DNA from: Amycolatopsis sp. CA-230715 | GTDB taxonomy: Bacteria > Actinomycetota > Actinomycetes > Mycobacteriales > Pseudonocardiaceae | DNA: 64,000 bases | Direction: 5' to 3' | Assembly (NCBI RefSeq): GCF_018736145.1 | Contig: NZ_CP059997.1 | Location: forward strand, 2,479,501 to 2,543,500 | Part shown: piece after piece, positions 35,445 through 43,504 of the stretch | Layout: each line of letters starts with the position of its first letter | How positions within the stretch are numbered: the stretch's first letter is position 1 | Notes under the pieces: model-generated | Told to the model about the DNA's origin: nothing | Database searches by the model: none | The model's input: only the letters and a program-made list of their open reading frames with translations | Program-made: the position numbers and the translations under genes

Positions 35445-35514
35445 TCAGCTCGGCTGCACCCCGTGCACCAGGATCGCGATCTGCACGCGGTTGTTGACGT
35501 TCAGCACCGGTGCC
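35445..35514 (-). pseudogene. truncated C-terminus of a LuxR-type response regulator
   Basis: Read on the minus strand, about 20 codons ending in TGA give NVNNRVQIAILVHGVQPS, the last helix of a NarL/LuxR HTH domain (compare ANRVQAAILANDAG in the regulator at 19281). Nothing upstream in frame continues the protein. It looks like a stub left when the gene was cut, close to the DUF222-HNH element. Confidence 0.6.
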
Positions 35515-35536
35515 GCCGTACCGCTCCGCCGCCCGG

Positions 35537-36394
35537 TCAGCCGGGGAGCTGCGCGCCGTCCGCGAAATCGGTGGACCGGCTGAGGTCGGCCCAGTCCTGG
35601 ATGTCCTTGTCCACGGCCGCGCGGCCGGTGGTGACCAGGCGCAGTGCGTCCGAGCCCAGCAGCAGGTGGGCGGGTGGATTCGGGGCGTCGATGATCTTCA
35701 AGATCGCTTCGGCCGCCCGCCGCGGATTGCCGAGCTGGTTGCCGCTGGCCGCCTTGCGGTGGTCGCGGACGGGGTTCATCACCTCGTCATAGTCCATAAT
35801 GGACCGTTCGGTGCGGATCATCGAGCGGCCAGCCCAGTCGGTCCGGAACGACCCGGGTGCGACCGCGGTGACGTGCACGCCGAACGGCGCCGCCTCCTTG
35901 CCGACGGTTTCGAGGATGCCTTCGACCGCGTACTTGCTCCCCTGGTAGAAGGACGTACCGGGCACGGTGATCAATCCCGCCATCGACGTGATGCCGAGGA
36001 TGTGGCCGCGACGGCGGCGGCGCATGTGCGGCAGCACCGCTTTCACGGTGGCCACGAGGCCGAACACGTTCACGTCGAACTGGGCTCGCAGCTCCGCCAT
36101 CGTCGACTCTTCGAAAACGCCCTCGTGCCCGTAGCCCGCGTTCGCGATCGCGACGTCGATCGGGCCGACGGTGGCTTCGATCTCGTCGACCGTGCGGAAA
36201 ACCGCGTCGTCCTCGGTCACATCGAGGATGCGGGCCAGCGATCTGCCGGGCCGCATCGCCTCGAAAGCCTTGGCATCCGCCTGCTTGCGGACGGTGCCGA
36301 TCACGGTGTGGCCCGCCGCGAGCGCCCCTTCGGCGAAGGCACGGCCGAGGCCGGAGCTGGCGCCGGTGATCAGGAAGGTCCTGGTGTTGGTCAT
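35537..36394 (-). CDS. short-chain dehydrogenase/reductase
   Basis: 285 residues. Rossmann motif TGASSGLG at residues 10-17, NAG in IANAGYG, catalytic Ser in TSMAG and the YxxxK in FYQGSKYAVEG. A classical SDR of the type acting on retinol- or steroid-like substrates, but the substrate is not predictable. It is divergent from the TetR gene (intergenic about 70 bp) and the shared region holds a perfect palindrome, so it is very likely the regulated target. Confidence 0.88.
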   Translation of the reverse strand: MTNTRTFLITGASSGLGRAFAEGALAAGHTVIGTVRKQADAKAFEAMRPGRSLARILDVTEDDAVFRTVDEIEATVGPIDVAIANAGYGHEGVFEESTMAELRAQFDVNVFGLVATVKAVLPHMRRRRRGHILGITSMAGLITVPGTSFYQGSKYAVEGILETVGKEAAPFGVHVTAVAPGSFRTDWAGRSMIRTERSIMDYDEVMNPVRDHRKAASGNQLGNPRRAAEAILKIIDAPNPPAHLLLGSDALRLVTTGRAAVDKDIQDWADLSRSTDFADGAQLPG

Positions 36395-36425
36395 GAGCCG
36401 AGCCTACACAGTGCCGAGAAAAATC

Positions 36426-36436
36426 GACACAGTGTC
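36426..36436. promoter_or_regulatory. palindromic operator between SDR and TetR genes
   Basis: GACACAGTGTC is an 11-base perfect palindrome about a central base. The core ACACAGTG recurs at 36406-36413, giving a second partial site. Location between divergent genes supports binding by the TetR protein. A TAGAAT (36456-36461) lies just before its start. Confidence 0.6.
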
Positions 36437-36467
36437 AAATCGAGTCGACAGATGGTAGAATCCCGTG

Positions 36468-37073
36468 GTGGGCGAGATGCAGGGGCGACGCAGGGCCACT
36501 CCGACCAAGGGAGATCTGCGCGAGCGCGCCATCCTCGACGCGGCCGAACACCAGCTGGGCACCGACGGCTGGGACGGCATGACCGCGGCGACGATCGCGA
36601 AGGCGGCCGGGATCACGCGCGGCGCGCTCTACTTCTACTTCGGTTCCAAGAACGAGGTCCTCGCCGCGCTGGTCGCGCAGACCGTTTCCCAACTGCGGGC
36701 CGAGATCGACGCGGCCGACGACGGCGGGCAGAGCGAGCCAGGCGACGCTCTGCGTCAGGGTGTCGAGCAGACCGCCAGGATGTGGCGCGAGCACGGCACG
36801 GTGATGCGCGCCGCGGTGGAACTGTCGCCGACGGTTCCGGCGATCGACGAGGCGTGGCGCTCCGCGGTGATCGCGCTCGCCGACACCACCCGCGGCATCG
36901 CCGAACGGGCCGGGTTCCCCGCCGGATCCGGGCCGCGCGAGGCCGCCGCGGTCACCGAAGCACTGGTGTGGATGACCGAGCGCGTCTTCTACCAGGCCAC
37001 GGTGACCGGCGGTTCGCTGGACGAGGCGGCGGCGACGCTATCCCACGTGTGGTTGACCGCCCTGGGGATCTAG
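36468..37073 (+). CDS. TetR-family transcriptional regulator
   Basis: About 201 residues from GTG 36468 (GTG 36465 and ATG 36477 are alternatives). The HTH reads MTAATIAKAAGITRGALYFYFGSKNEVL. The C-terminal domain is of the type with WMTERVFYQATVTGG near the end, seen in EthR/KstR-like regulators. TAGAAT ends six bases before GTG 36468, suggesting a leaderless message. It probably represses the divergent SDR gene. Its 3' end overlaps the convergent MFS gene by 36 bp. Confidence 0.88.
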   Translation: MGEMQGRRRATPTKGDLRERAILDAAEHQLGTDGWDGMTAATIAKAAGITRGALYFYFGSKNEVLAALVAQTVSQLRAEIDAADDGGQSEPGDALRQGVEQTARMWREHGTVMRAAVELSPTVPAIDEAWRSAVIALADTTRGIAERAGFPAGSGPREAAAVTEALVWMTERVFYQATVTGGSLDEAAATLSHVWLTALGI

Positions 37074-38264
37074 CCGCGGAACCGCGCCGGAGAACCGCGG
37101 GCCCCGTTCGCGCGAAGACCGCCCGCGGTCGAACACGGCGACCACCACCGCGATCGCGAACGCGGCCACCGCGCAGCAGATGATCGCCGCGCGCGGCCCG
37201 GACGCACTCAGCATGGCGGCGGCGAGCAGCCCCGCGGCGCCGTAGCCGATTCCCGAGCTGGCGTAGAGCGCGGAGAACGCGGTACTCCACGAGCGCTGCG
37301 GCACCTGCTGCTGGAGCGCCAGCGATCGGGCGGCGTTGGCCGGTGCTTCCGCCGCGCCGACCACCAGCACCATGGCGAGCGCGAGTGCGGAGCTGTGCAC
37401 GAAACCGAGCGCCGTCACCACCGCGCAGAGCAGCGCGATCAGGACGGTCGCCTGGGTGGCCGGCCGTCCCGGCCAGCGCCGTGCGCCGTAGCCGAGCCCG
37501 CCGAGGATCCCCGCCCCGGCGAGCGCGGTCAGCCACAGGCCCGCCGTTTCGCCCGCGGTCCCGAGCGACGGCAACAGGTCGACCAGCGCCGCGGTCAGGC
37601 CACCGACGGCCAGCATCACGGCCGCGGCCTGCGCGCACGAAGAAACCACGAGCCGGGACGATCGCACCGGGGCCGTGTCCTCGGGCGGATGCGGCGGAGG
37701 CTCCGCCTGCCACCTCGCCAGCACCGCGCCGAGCGCGGCGAAACCGGCCATCGCGAAGGTCGCCGCGTACGGCCCGGCGAGGCCGGTGATCCCGGCGACG
37801 AGCGCGGGCGCCAGCGTCCAGATCGCCGTGCTCGTGGCCGATTCCACGCCGAGTATCGGACGGGCGTGCGCCGGGGCCAGCCGGATCGCGAGACTGCGCA
37901 GGCCGCCGTGCGCCCCGGCCGCGATCCCGCCACCGGCGGCGGCCAGCACGGCGAGAACGGCCAGCGGCATCGAACGGGCGAGCACCGCGACCGCGAAGAA
38001 GAAAGCGGCCTCCGCCGCCAGCACCACGGTGAATTCGCGGCGCACCGGGTAGCGGTCGAACCGGCGCCCGAGCGGTGCCGCGCCCAGCGCCTCGGCGAGT
38101 GCGTGGATGCCGACGAGCAAGGCGCCCGAAGCGAGTGAGCCGGTCGCCGCACGGCCGAGGTAGAGCAGCGCCAGCGGTGCCATGGCAACCGGAAGTCGTT
38201 GGCAGCACAGCAGAACGAGCCACCGGGCCAGACTTGCTGATCGGACACCCCCGTTACCGCTCAT
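37038..38264 (-). CDS. MFS transporter, drug-efflux-like
   Basis: 408 residues with about twelve hydrophobic helices. The loop after TM2 has GRRFDRYPVRREF, a variant of the MFS motif A. The ATG at 38264 lies inside an inverted repeat that is probably an operator. It is divergent from a CGNR-type regulator. The last 36 bp overlap the 3' end of the TetR gene on the other strand. Substrate unknown, possibly a small toxic compound. Confidence 0.85.
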   Translation of the reverse strand: MSGNGGVRSASLARWLVLLCCQRLPVAMAPLALLYLGRAATGSLASGALLVGIHALAEALGAAPLGRRFDRYPVRREFTVVLAAEAAFFFAVAVLARSMPLAVLAVLAAAGGGIAAGAHGGLRSLAIRLAPAHARPILGVESATSTAIWTLAPALVAGITGLAGPYAATFAMAGFAALGAVLARWQAEPPPHPPEDTAPVRSSRLVVSSCAQAAAVMLAVGGLTAALVDLLPSLGTAGETAGLWLTALAGAGILGGLGYGARRWPGRPATQATVLIALLCAVVTALGFVHSSALALAMVLVVGAAEAPANAARSLALQQQVPQRSWSTAFSALYASSGIGYGAAGLLAAAMLSASGPRAAIICCAVAAFAIAVVVAVFDRGRSSRERGPRFSGAVPRLDPQGGQPHVG

Positions 38265-38281
38265 GAAATTGAACGGTAACG
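38252..38281. promoter_or_regulatory. inverted repeat over the MFS start (operator 1)
   Basis: Arms CGTTACCG (38252-38259) and CGGTAACG (38274-38281), spacer 14 bases. It covers the start codon of the MFS gene. The geometry equals that of operator 2. Confidence 0.6.
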
Positions 38282-38288
38282 AGAAGCC

Positions 38289-38318
38289 GTATACCAGTCA
38301 ACTAGTACAGTGGTATAC
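38289..38318. promoter_or_regulatory. inverted repeat before the CGNR regulator (operator 2)
   Basis: Arms GTATACCA (38289-38296) and TGGTATAC (38311-38318), spacer 14 bases, ending directly at the ATG of the regulator gene. The centre lies 37 bp from that of operator 1, so both may be bound by the same regulator. Confidence 0.6.
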
Positions 38319-38855
38319 ATGGTTGCACCGAGCGTTGCTCCCGGCCGGTTGGAGCAGGTCAGGGCGTTCTTGAACACCTGGCGGCTGCCGAACGACACCC
38401 GGCTGCCGGAGGACGGCCTGCCGGATCTGCGCACCGATCGCGCGGCCTGGCTGGCGCTGCTTCCGGACATCCCCCGTGCGCGGCGCGCGGATCTCGACGA
38501 GCTGACCGACCTGCGCACGGCACTCCGCGACACGCTCGGGCAGTCCGCGCCACGGGAACTGACCGGCTGGCTTGCCCGCCACCCGGTCCTGGCGACGATC
38601 GGCGAAGACTCCCCCGTGGTCTACGCACCCCGTGACCCCACCACCGTCGCTTCGGTGCTGGCCGTGGTCGTCGACGCCGTGGCGCGGCAGCACTGGGTCC
38701 GCCTGAAGGCCTGCCCGGACTGCCGGCACGTGTTCTACGACCACAGTCGCAATAGGACTCGGACCTGGTGCGGGATGTACGCCGAGACACCGGAAGGGCG
38801 GGCTTGCGGGAGCATCGCGAAGGTCCGAGCCTATCGGGGGCGGGCCAAGGGGTGA
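38319..38855 (+). CDS. CGNR zinc-finger (ABATE-like) regulator
   Basis: 178 residues from ATG 38319. The C-terminal zinc finger is CPDCRHVFYDHSRNRTRTWC (CxxC...C) of the CGNR family. The N-terminal 130 residues form the stress-related ABATE-type ligand domain, starting RAFLNTWRLPND. Divergent from the MFS exporter with two inverted repeats between them, so it likely autoregulates and controls the exporter. Confidence 0.82.
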   Translation: MVAPSVAPGRLEQVRAFLNTWRLPNDTRLPEDGLPDLRTDRAAWLALLPDIPRARRADLDELTDLRTALRDTLGQSAPRELTGWLARHPVLATIGEDSPVVYAPRDPTTVASVLAVVVDAVARQHWVRLKACPDCRHVFYDHSRNRTRTWCGMYAETPEGRACGSIAKVRAYRGRAKG

Positions 38856-38864
38856 CCGTTTTCC

Positions 38865-39539
38865 TTACGCACCACCGGTTTTCTCGCCGGGCCGGGAGCT
38901 GAGCAGCAGCAGGCACAGGATCGCGACCGCGGTGACGACACCGGCGACGAGCAGCATCGGGTCGAGTGACGGCGAAGTCGGCGCGGACGCCACCGGTGCG
39001 GCCGCCTGCTGGGGCAGCGCCTGGACGGGCGGCGGAGCGGCGACCGCCGACGGGGTCGGCCCGGCGGGTACCGGCTGGGCCGGTGGCGGGCTCGCGCCGG
39101 GGGTGGCGGCGGGCGGCGGCGCGACAGCGGATTTCCTCGGCGCGGCCGGGGCTACGGGAGCCGGTTTCACCGGAGCAGGGGCAGGAGCCGGTGGCGCGGC
39201 GGGCGCGGGGAGCACGGTGACCGTGGCACGCATGTCGGGGTGCACCGAGCAGTAGTACGAATACGTACCAGGGGTGCGGAAGGTGTAGCTCCAGCTCTGG
39301 CCGGAGGAAAGCGAAGGGCTGCGGAACGACGCCGGGGCGCTGGTGGTGGTCGCGTCGTGCGGGGCTTCGTCGTGCTGCATCCAGGTGACCGTGTCTCCCA
39401 CGTGGACGGTCAGCGCGGCCGGTGAGAAAGCGTAGCCCTGCATCATCACCTGGAACGTGGCCGCCTTCGCGGGTGTCGCGCCCAGCGGCGCCAGCACGAC
39501 GAGGAACAGTCCGGCGAGCAGCACGGCGGTGCGCCTCAT
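38865..39539 (-). CDS. secreted cupredoxin with proline-rich stalk and C-terminal anchor
   Basis: 224 residues. A signal peptide (about 1-26) is followed by a plastocyanin-like domain with type 1 copper ligands His (HDEAPHDA), Cys, His and Met (YYCSVHPDM). Then comes an Ala/Pro-rich stalk of about 80 residues and a C-terminal transmembrane helix (PMLLVAGVVTAVAILCLLLL). It should bind or shuttle copper at the cell surface. The ATG overlaps the YceI stop (ATGA). Part of a copper island. Confidence 0.88.
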   Translation of the reverse strand: MRRTAVLLAGLFLVVLAPLGATPAKAATFQVMMQGYAFSPAALTVHVGDTVTWMQHDEAPHDATTTSAPASFRSPSLSSGQSWSYTFRTPGTYSYYCSVHPDMRATVTVLPAPAAPPAPAPAPVKPAPVAPAAPRKSAVAPPPAATPGASPPPAQPVPAGPTPSAVAAPPPVQALPQQAAAPVASAPTSPSLDPMLLVAGVVTAVAILCLLLLSSRPGEKTGGA

Positions 39540-40051
39540 CGGATGAACTCGATCGCGGTCTCGACGTGGATGCGGCGGCGGGCGATCCACGGCCCTCGGC
39601 GCGCTGGCGGCAGGATTCCCTTGGCCCACAACACTATTCGCTCGTGGTCGACGTAGCGGAGGTCGCCGCGCAGCCGCAGCGCGCGGGTGGTGGACGGCAG
39701 GTCGACCCGGCCGCTGATCTCCACCGCGCGACCGTCCAAAGTGACCGCCCGCGAGGAGAAGACGAGGTCGGGGAACTCCGCGGCGTGCCGGGTCAGCTCC
39801 TTCGCGAAGAACCGGCTGCGCAGCGACGCCGTGTCGAGCACGACCACGAATTCGTGGTCGGCGTCGAAGACCGCGGTGTCGATGATGGTGAACCGGCCCT
39901 CGGTCGCGGTGAACCGCCCGCGCAGCACCGGAAAACGGGCGCACCGCAGCGACAGTTCGACGACGCAGCGAGCGCGACGGAGGACGTAGCCACCGGGGAT
40001 GCGGGGTTCGCCGGTGTCGCTGACGGCGTACAGGATTTCGGTGTCGGACAT
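39536..40051 (-). CDS. YceI-family protein, no signal peptide
   Basis: 171 residues. The beta-rich lipocalin-like YceI fold is suggested by VVELSLRCARFPVLRGRFTA and later AKELTRHAAEFPDLVFSSRA. YceI proteins bind isoprenoid-like molecules. No export signal is seen, so it may be cytoplasmic. It sits between two cupredoxin genes and its stop overlaps the second one. ATG 40051 or 40054. The link to copper is by position only. Confidence 0.78.
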   Translation of the reverse strand: MSDTEILYAVSDTGEPRIPGGYVLRRARCVVELSLRCARFPVLRGRFTATEGRFTIIDTAVFDADHEFVVVLDTASLRSRFFAKELTRHAAEFPDLVFSSRAVTLDGRAVEISGRVDLPSTTRALRLRGDLRYVDHERIVLWAKGILPPARRGPWIARRRIHVETAIEFIR

Positions 40052-40112
40052 CATGCCTCCGTGGTGGAAAAGCCGATGGTGGCCGGGGAATCCCGGCCAC
40101 CATCGAGCGGGT

Positions 40113-41075
40113 TCAGCAGGTCGCCTGGTTGAGCAGCGGGGTCAGCACCGACTCCAGCCACACCGTGTGGGTCTTGATGTACTGGTCCAGGTTCAGCAGA
40201 TCACCCACCTGCTGCCCGAGCGACTCCTCCAGGTGCGCGCTCTTGATGTGCGCGATGATCGGCGCCAGCGTGTCGGTGAGGACCTTGTCCGCCGAACCGT
40301 CGAGCACCGGGGCCAGCACGGTTTCGAGCCACACCGTGTGGGTCTTGATGTACTGGTCCAGGTTCAGCAGATCACCCACCTGCTGCCCGAGCGACTCCTC
40401 CAGGTGCGCGCTCTTGATGTGGTCGATGATCGGCTGCAGCACGCCCTTCGGCACGCAGGATCCGCTGCCGGGCGGCGGCGGAGGCGGCATGGTGTGCGTC
40501 GGGGTCGTCGGCGGTGCCGTCGGCGAAGACGGCGGCGAGGTCGGCGGCGCCGGCGAGGTCGGCGGCGTGCCGCCCCCGGTGACCGTCAGGGTGGCCTTCA
40601 TGTCCGGGTGGATCGAGCAGTAGTAGGAGTACGTGCCCGCCTTCGTGAAGGTGTGGCTGAAGGTTTGCCCCGTCTGCAGGGTCGGCGAGGTGAACTTCTC
40701 CGGCCCGTCGGTGACCACGACGTTGTGCGGCGCGGTGTCGTGGTTCGTCCACGTCACCGTGTCGCCGACGGCGATGGAGATGGTGGCCGGGGTGAACTTG
40801 TACCCCATCGCCTCGACCGACTTCGCCGGGGCCGCGGCGGCCTGCTGCTGGCTCAGGCCCTGGTACAGCGGCACCGCCATCGGGCTCTGCTTCGCCAGCG
40901 CGGCGAGGTCGACCTGCGCCGACTTCGCGGATGCGCTCGGCGCGGCCTGGCCTGCCCGCTCGCCGCGCAGTGCGGTGAGGCTGAGCAGTGCCACCGCCAT
41001 GGCGAGGATCGCCACCGCGATCGGCCAGGTCCGCCGTCGCGCCTCCGGCGCGGCGACGGCTTCGGGCTTGTCCAT
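40113..41075 (-). CDS. membrane-anchored cupredoxin with duplicated C-terminal helical module
   Basis: 320 residues. An N-terminal membrane anchor (IAVAILAMAVALLSLTAL) precedes a plastocyanin-like domain whose copper ligands appear as HDTAPH and YYCSIHPDM. A Thr/Pro-rich linker follows. The C-terminal 115 residues consist of two almost identical copies of a module with the core HIKSAHLEESLGQQVGDLLN, bounded by Cys residues (SCVPKG and a terminal Cys). The duplication is perfect over 95 bp of DNA. The module is not recognised. Copper handling in the envelope is likely. Confidence 0.88.
   Translation of the reverse strand: MDKPEAVAAPEARRRTWPIAVAILAMAVALLSLTALRGERAGQAAPSASAKSAQVDLAALAKQSPMAVPLYQGLSQQQAAAAPAKSVEAMGYKFTPATISIAVGDTVTWTNHDTAPHNVVVTDGPEKFTSPTLQTGQTFSHTFTKAGTYSYYCSIHPDMKATLTVTGGGTPPTSPAPPTSPPSSPTAPPTTPTHTMPPPPPPGSGSCVPKGVLQPIIDHIKSAHLEESLGQQVGDLLNLDQYIKTHTVWLETVLAPVLDGSADKVLTDTLAPIIAHIKSAHLEESLGQQVGDLLNLDQYIKTHTVWLESVLTPLLNQATC
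40156..40250. repeat. 95-bp perfect direct repeat, copy 1
   Basis: Identical to 40327-40421 (offset 171 bp, a multiple of three). It encodes the C-terminal helical module of the cupredoxin gene and marks a recent duplication or gene conversion. Confidence 0.9.
40327..40421. repeat. 95-bp perfect direct repeat, copy 2
   Basis: Identical to 40156-40250. Both lie in frame within the same gene, so slippage or recombination would add or remove one 57-residue module. Confidence 0.9.
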
Positions 41076-41101
41076 TGAGGACTCCTTTCGGACTTGCACG
41101 G

Positions 41102-42016
41102 TCAACGGCCGGGGCTGGCCGTGACGAGGAAACTCGCCGCGAGGAGGACCACGACCACGAGCGTGGTCTCGGCGGCGACGGAATGGACGAACGGGCGCAC
41201 GGCACCGGCGTCGCCGCGCAGCACGACCGCGAAGTCGAGCCTGCGCGCGACCCAGCTCCGGCTGGCCTGCGCGATGAGCAGCACGACGGCCAGCACGGCG
41301 AGCTTGGCCAGCAGGGTGTTTCCGTACGTGGTGGTGAACAGGCGGCCCGCGGTGCCGAGCGTCTGCCACGCGAGCACGGCACCGGCGACGACGACCGCGG
41401 CCACCGACACCATCGCGAGCTTCGAATATCGGGGCACCACCGAGGCCAGCTCGTCCGGGTCGCGCCGGGAAAGCACGCCGAAGAGCAGCACCGCCAGTCC
41501 ACCGATCCAGGCGCAGATTCCGGCCAGGTGCACGAAATCGGCCGCCTGGGTCAGCAGCGGCCGCCCGCTTTCCACCGCGTGCCCGGTCAGTCCCGTGGTG
41601 CGCAGCAGGCCCAGCACGACCGCGCCGGCGCCGACGCGCCACGCGGCGGTGGTCACCGCCCGCCTGCCGCGCTGGAGCGCGCCGGCGAGCACGACCCCGC
41701 CGAGCAGCCACAGCAGCGCCTTGGCGAACCAGACCCTGCCGAACGAGCCGCCGAGCACCTGGCTCAGCAGGTCCCAGTCCAGGAAGTCCGCAGCGGGGCG
41801 CTGCGCGGACCACGCGCCCTGCAGGCCGATCCCGGCGACCGTCCCGAGTAGACCGAGCACCCAGCCGGTGACGAGCACACCCCGCGCGCGGCGGTGTTCC
41901 GCCCCGGCGGGCCACAGCACCGCGATGAAGAACAAGCCGCCCGCGAACAGGGTCAGTCCGAAGTAGTCGGTGCACCGCGCGAGGACGTACCAGGCTTTGA
42001 CCGCCGTGAGATCCAC
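41102..42016 (-). CDS. copD: copper resistance protein D (CopD/YcnJ-like)
   Basis: 304 residues from GTG 42016, with eight predicted transmembrane helices and the CopD features FVHLAGICAWIGGLAVLLFG and TTTYGNTLLAKLAVLAVVLL. Several His residues in helices could move copper through the membrane. The GTG follows the stop of the proline-rich gene by five bases. It forms an operon with the two cupredoxins and YceI, and a CopC gene lies divergently nearby. Confidence 0.9.
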   Translation of the reverse strand: MDLTAVKAWYVLARCTDYFGLTLFAGGLFFIAVLWPAGAEHRRARGVLVTGWVLGLLGTVAGIGLQGAWSAQRPAADFLDWDLLSQVLGGSFGRVWFAKALLWLLGGVVLAGALQRGRRAVTTAAWRVGAGAVVLGLLRTTGLTGHAVESGRPLLTQAADFVHLAGICAWIGGLAVLLFGVLSRRDPDELASVVPRYSKLAMVSVAAVVVAGAVLAWQTLGTAGRLFTTTYGNTLLAKLAVLAVVLLIAQASRSWVARRLDFAVVLRGDAGAVRPFVHSVAAETTLVVVVLLAASFLVTASPGR

Positions 42017-42020
42017 GTGC

Positions 42021-42635
42021 TCACCACCCCGCTGCCTGCGTGGCGCAGTGGCCGAGCAACGCCTCGGTGAGACCGTTCGGACCGGTGACGCCGAGCCCCG
42101 TGGTGAGCGTGCCGAGCAGCGGTATTCCGCCGACGGTGTCCAGAAGTTGTTGCGGCACACCGGGTTGACACACCGGGACCGGTGTCCCCGGAGGTGTTGT
42201 CCCCGGTGGCGGTAGTGGTGGCGTCGTCGCCGGTGGCGGTGGTTGTTCCGGGCCGGGACCCGGCGTCGGCGTCACGACGACTCCGCCGGGGCTCTGCGGC
42301 GGCATCGGTGGCATCGGTTCCATCGGGGGCGTCGGGTCGGGTGGTTGCGCCGCAACGGGAAGCACCGGCACGGCGGGCAGCGGAGGAACGGAGTCCGGTG
42401 GCGGCAGCGCGCCCGGCACGGGTTGCCCGGCACCGGGAACAGCGGGCGCCGCCTGCTGCTGGCCGCCGTCGGCGGGCGGGGTCGCTTCCGCCGACGTACC
42501 CGGCCGCAGCCCGATACCGGACGCGTACCCGACGACCACCACCACGGCGCCGGCGAGGCTCGCCGCGATCACGTGGTCGCGGCGAAGGGCGGGAAGTCGC
42601 ACAGGCACGGTTTCGTCCTCCCTGAAAAGGCTCAT
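42021..42635 (-). CDS. proline-rich membrane-anchored protein of unknown function
   Basis: 204 residues from ATG 42635. A single N-terminal transmembrane segment (VIAASLAGAVVVVVGYASGI) precedes about 110 residues of Pro-rich extracellular sequence and a C-terminal 45-residue part starting VCQPGVPQQLLDTVGG and containing a second Cys (GHCATQ). The layout resembles the C-terminal module of the neighbouring cupredoxin (Cys-x-Pro-x-Gly-Val start, Cys near the end), but similarity is weak. First gene of the copper operon. Confidence 0.7.
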   Translation of the reverse strand: MSLFREDETVPVRLPALRRDHVIAASLAGAVVVVVGYASGIGLRPGTSAEATPPADGGQQQAAPAVPGAGQPVPGALPPPDSVPPLPAVPVLPVAAQPPDPTPPMEPMPPMPPQSPGGVVVTPTPGPGPEQPPPPATTPPLPPPGTTPPGTPVPVCQPGVPQQLLDTVGGIPLLGTLTTGLGVTGPNGLTEALLGHCATQAAGW

Positions 42636-42949
42636 TGGGGAAATGCGGGCGGTGAACTCGCTTTCGAACGGCGAGCAGAAAACCAGTTCCCAGGTTTCGC
42701 GGTGTGATCCCCACATGAACCGCGCGTAAAGTCACTCCCCCGCGTTCGGCCGTCGGGTGGTGAGAACTTCCGGCGAACGCGCGAGGAACTCCACCATCGG
42801 AGTGAAATGATCTTGCTCCGGACGGTCGCGGGGGCGGAAATCCCGCGCACCGGTGAGAACCGTTTAACAAACCTGTTTCATCCGGCACGCCTCCACCACG
42901 ACGGGCGCTCACTACCGTTTTCCCGAAATCCCCTTACCCGCGAGGAGTC
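42636..42949. other. divergent promoter region of the copper genes
   Basis: 314 bp between the copper operon and copC. The sequence around 42850-42890 is AT-richer and contains GTTTAACAAAC (42862-42872), a small dyad that may be part of a promoter or operator. No gene seen. Confidence 0.45.
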
Positions 42950-43504
42950 ATGGTGCGTTCGCTCGGTACGAAAACGGTCGCCACGCTGTTCCTGGTCGCC
43001 ACGGCCGCACTGCTCGCCGCACCGGCAGCGGACGCGCACAGCGTGCTGGTCTCGAGCACACCGGCGAAGAACGCTTCGATCGCGACGGCACCAGCCCAGG
43101 TGAGCCTGGAGTTCAACGAGCCGCTGGAACACGGCTTCACCCAGCTCGCGGTGACCGGACCCGATGGCGCGTCGCACTGGGAAGGCGGTCAGCCCGTGGT
43201 CAGCGGCCCGAAGGTCACCGCACCGCTGCGGCCGCTCGGCCCGGCGGGCGCCTACACCGTGCGGTACCGGGTCGTTTCGGCGGACGGCCATCCGGTGTCC
43301 GGCACGATCGGTTTCACCCTCACCGCCGCGGGCCCGGCGAACGCGGTACCGGCCGCGGCGGCCGAACCCCCGCGCCCGGCGCCGCCGTCGGACTCGATTC
43401 CGGTGTGGCCGTGGGTCTTCGGCGCCGTGATCCTGCTCGTCACCGGGATCACCGTCGCCAGGCGGATCGGCCGCGCACCGGCAGAACGGTCCTCTGTGGA
43501 CTAA
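42950..43504 (+). CDS. copC: copper resistance protein CopC, membrane anchored
   Basis: 184 residues. After signal cleavage the mature N-terminus is AHSVLVSSTPAKNASI, with the N-terminal His used for Cu(II) binding in CopC proteins, and a second His lies in SADGHPVSGTI. A C-terminal helix (VWPWVFGAVILLVTGITVA) anchors it. It should deliver copper to CopD, encoded divergently. Its TAA stop overlaps the TAG stop of the convergent CDF gene (CTAA). Confidence 0.9.
   Translation: MVRSLGTKTVATLFLVATAALLAAPAADAHSVLVSSTPAKNASIATAPAQVSLEFNEPLEHGFTQLAVTGPDGASHWEGGQPVVSGPKVTAPLRPLGPAGAYTVRYRVVSADGHPVSGTIGFTLTAAGPANAVPAAAAEPPRPAPPSDSIPVWPWVFGAVILLVTGITVARRIGRAPAERSSVD

Noticed and set aside
36465..37183. 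Long plus-strand reading of the TetR region in another frame (35510-37183)
   Set aside because: Contains the SDR and TetR genes as shadows; SDR and TetR motifs fit the called frames.
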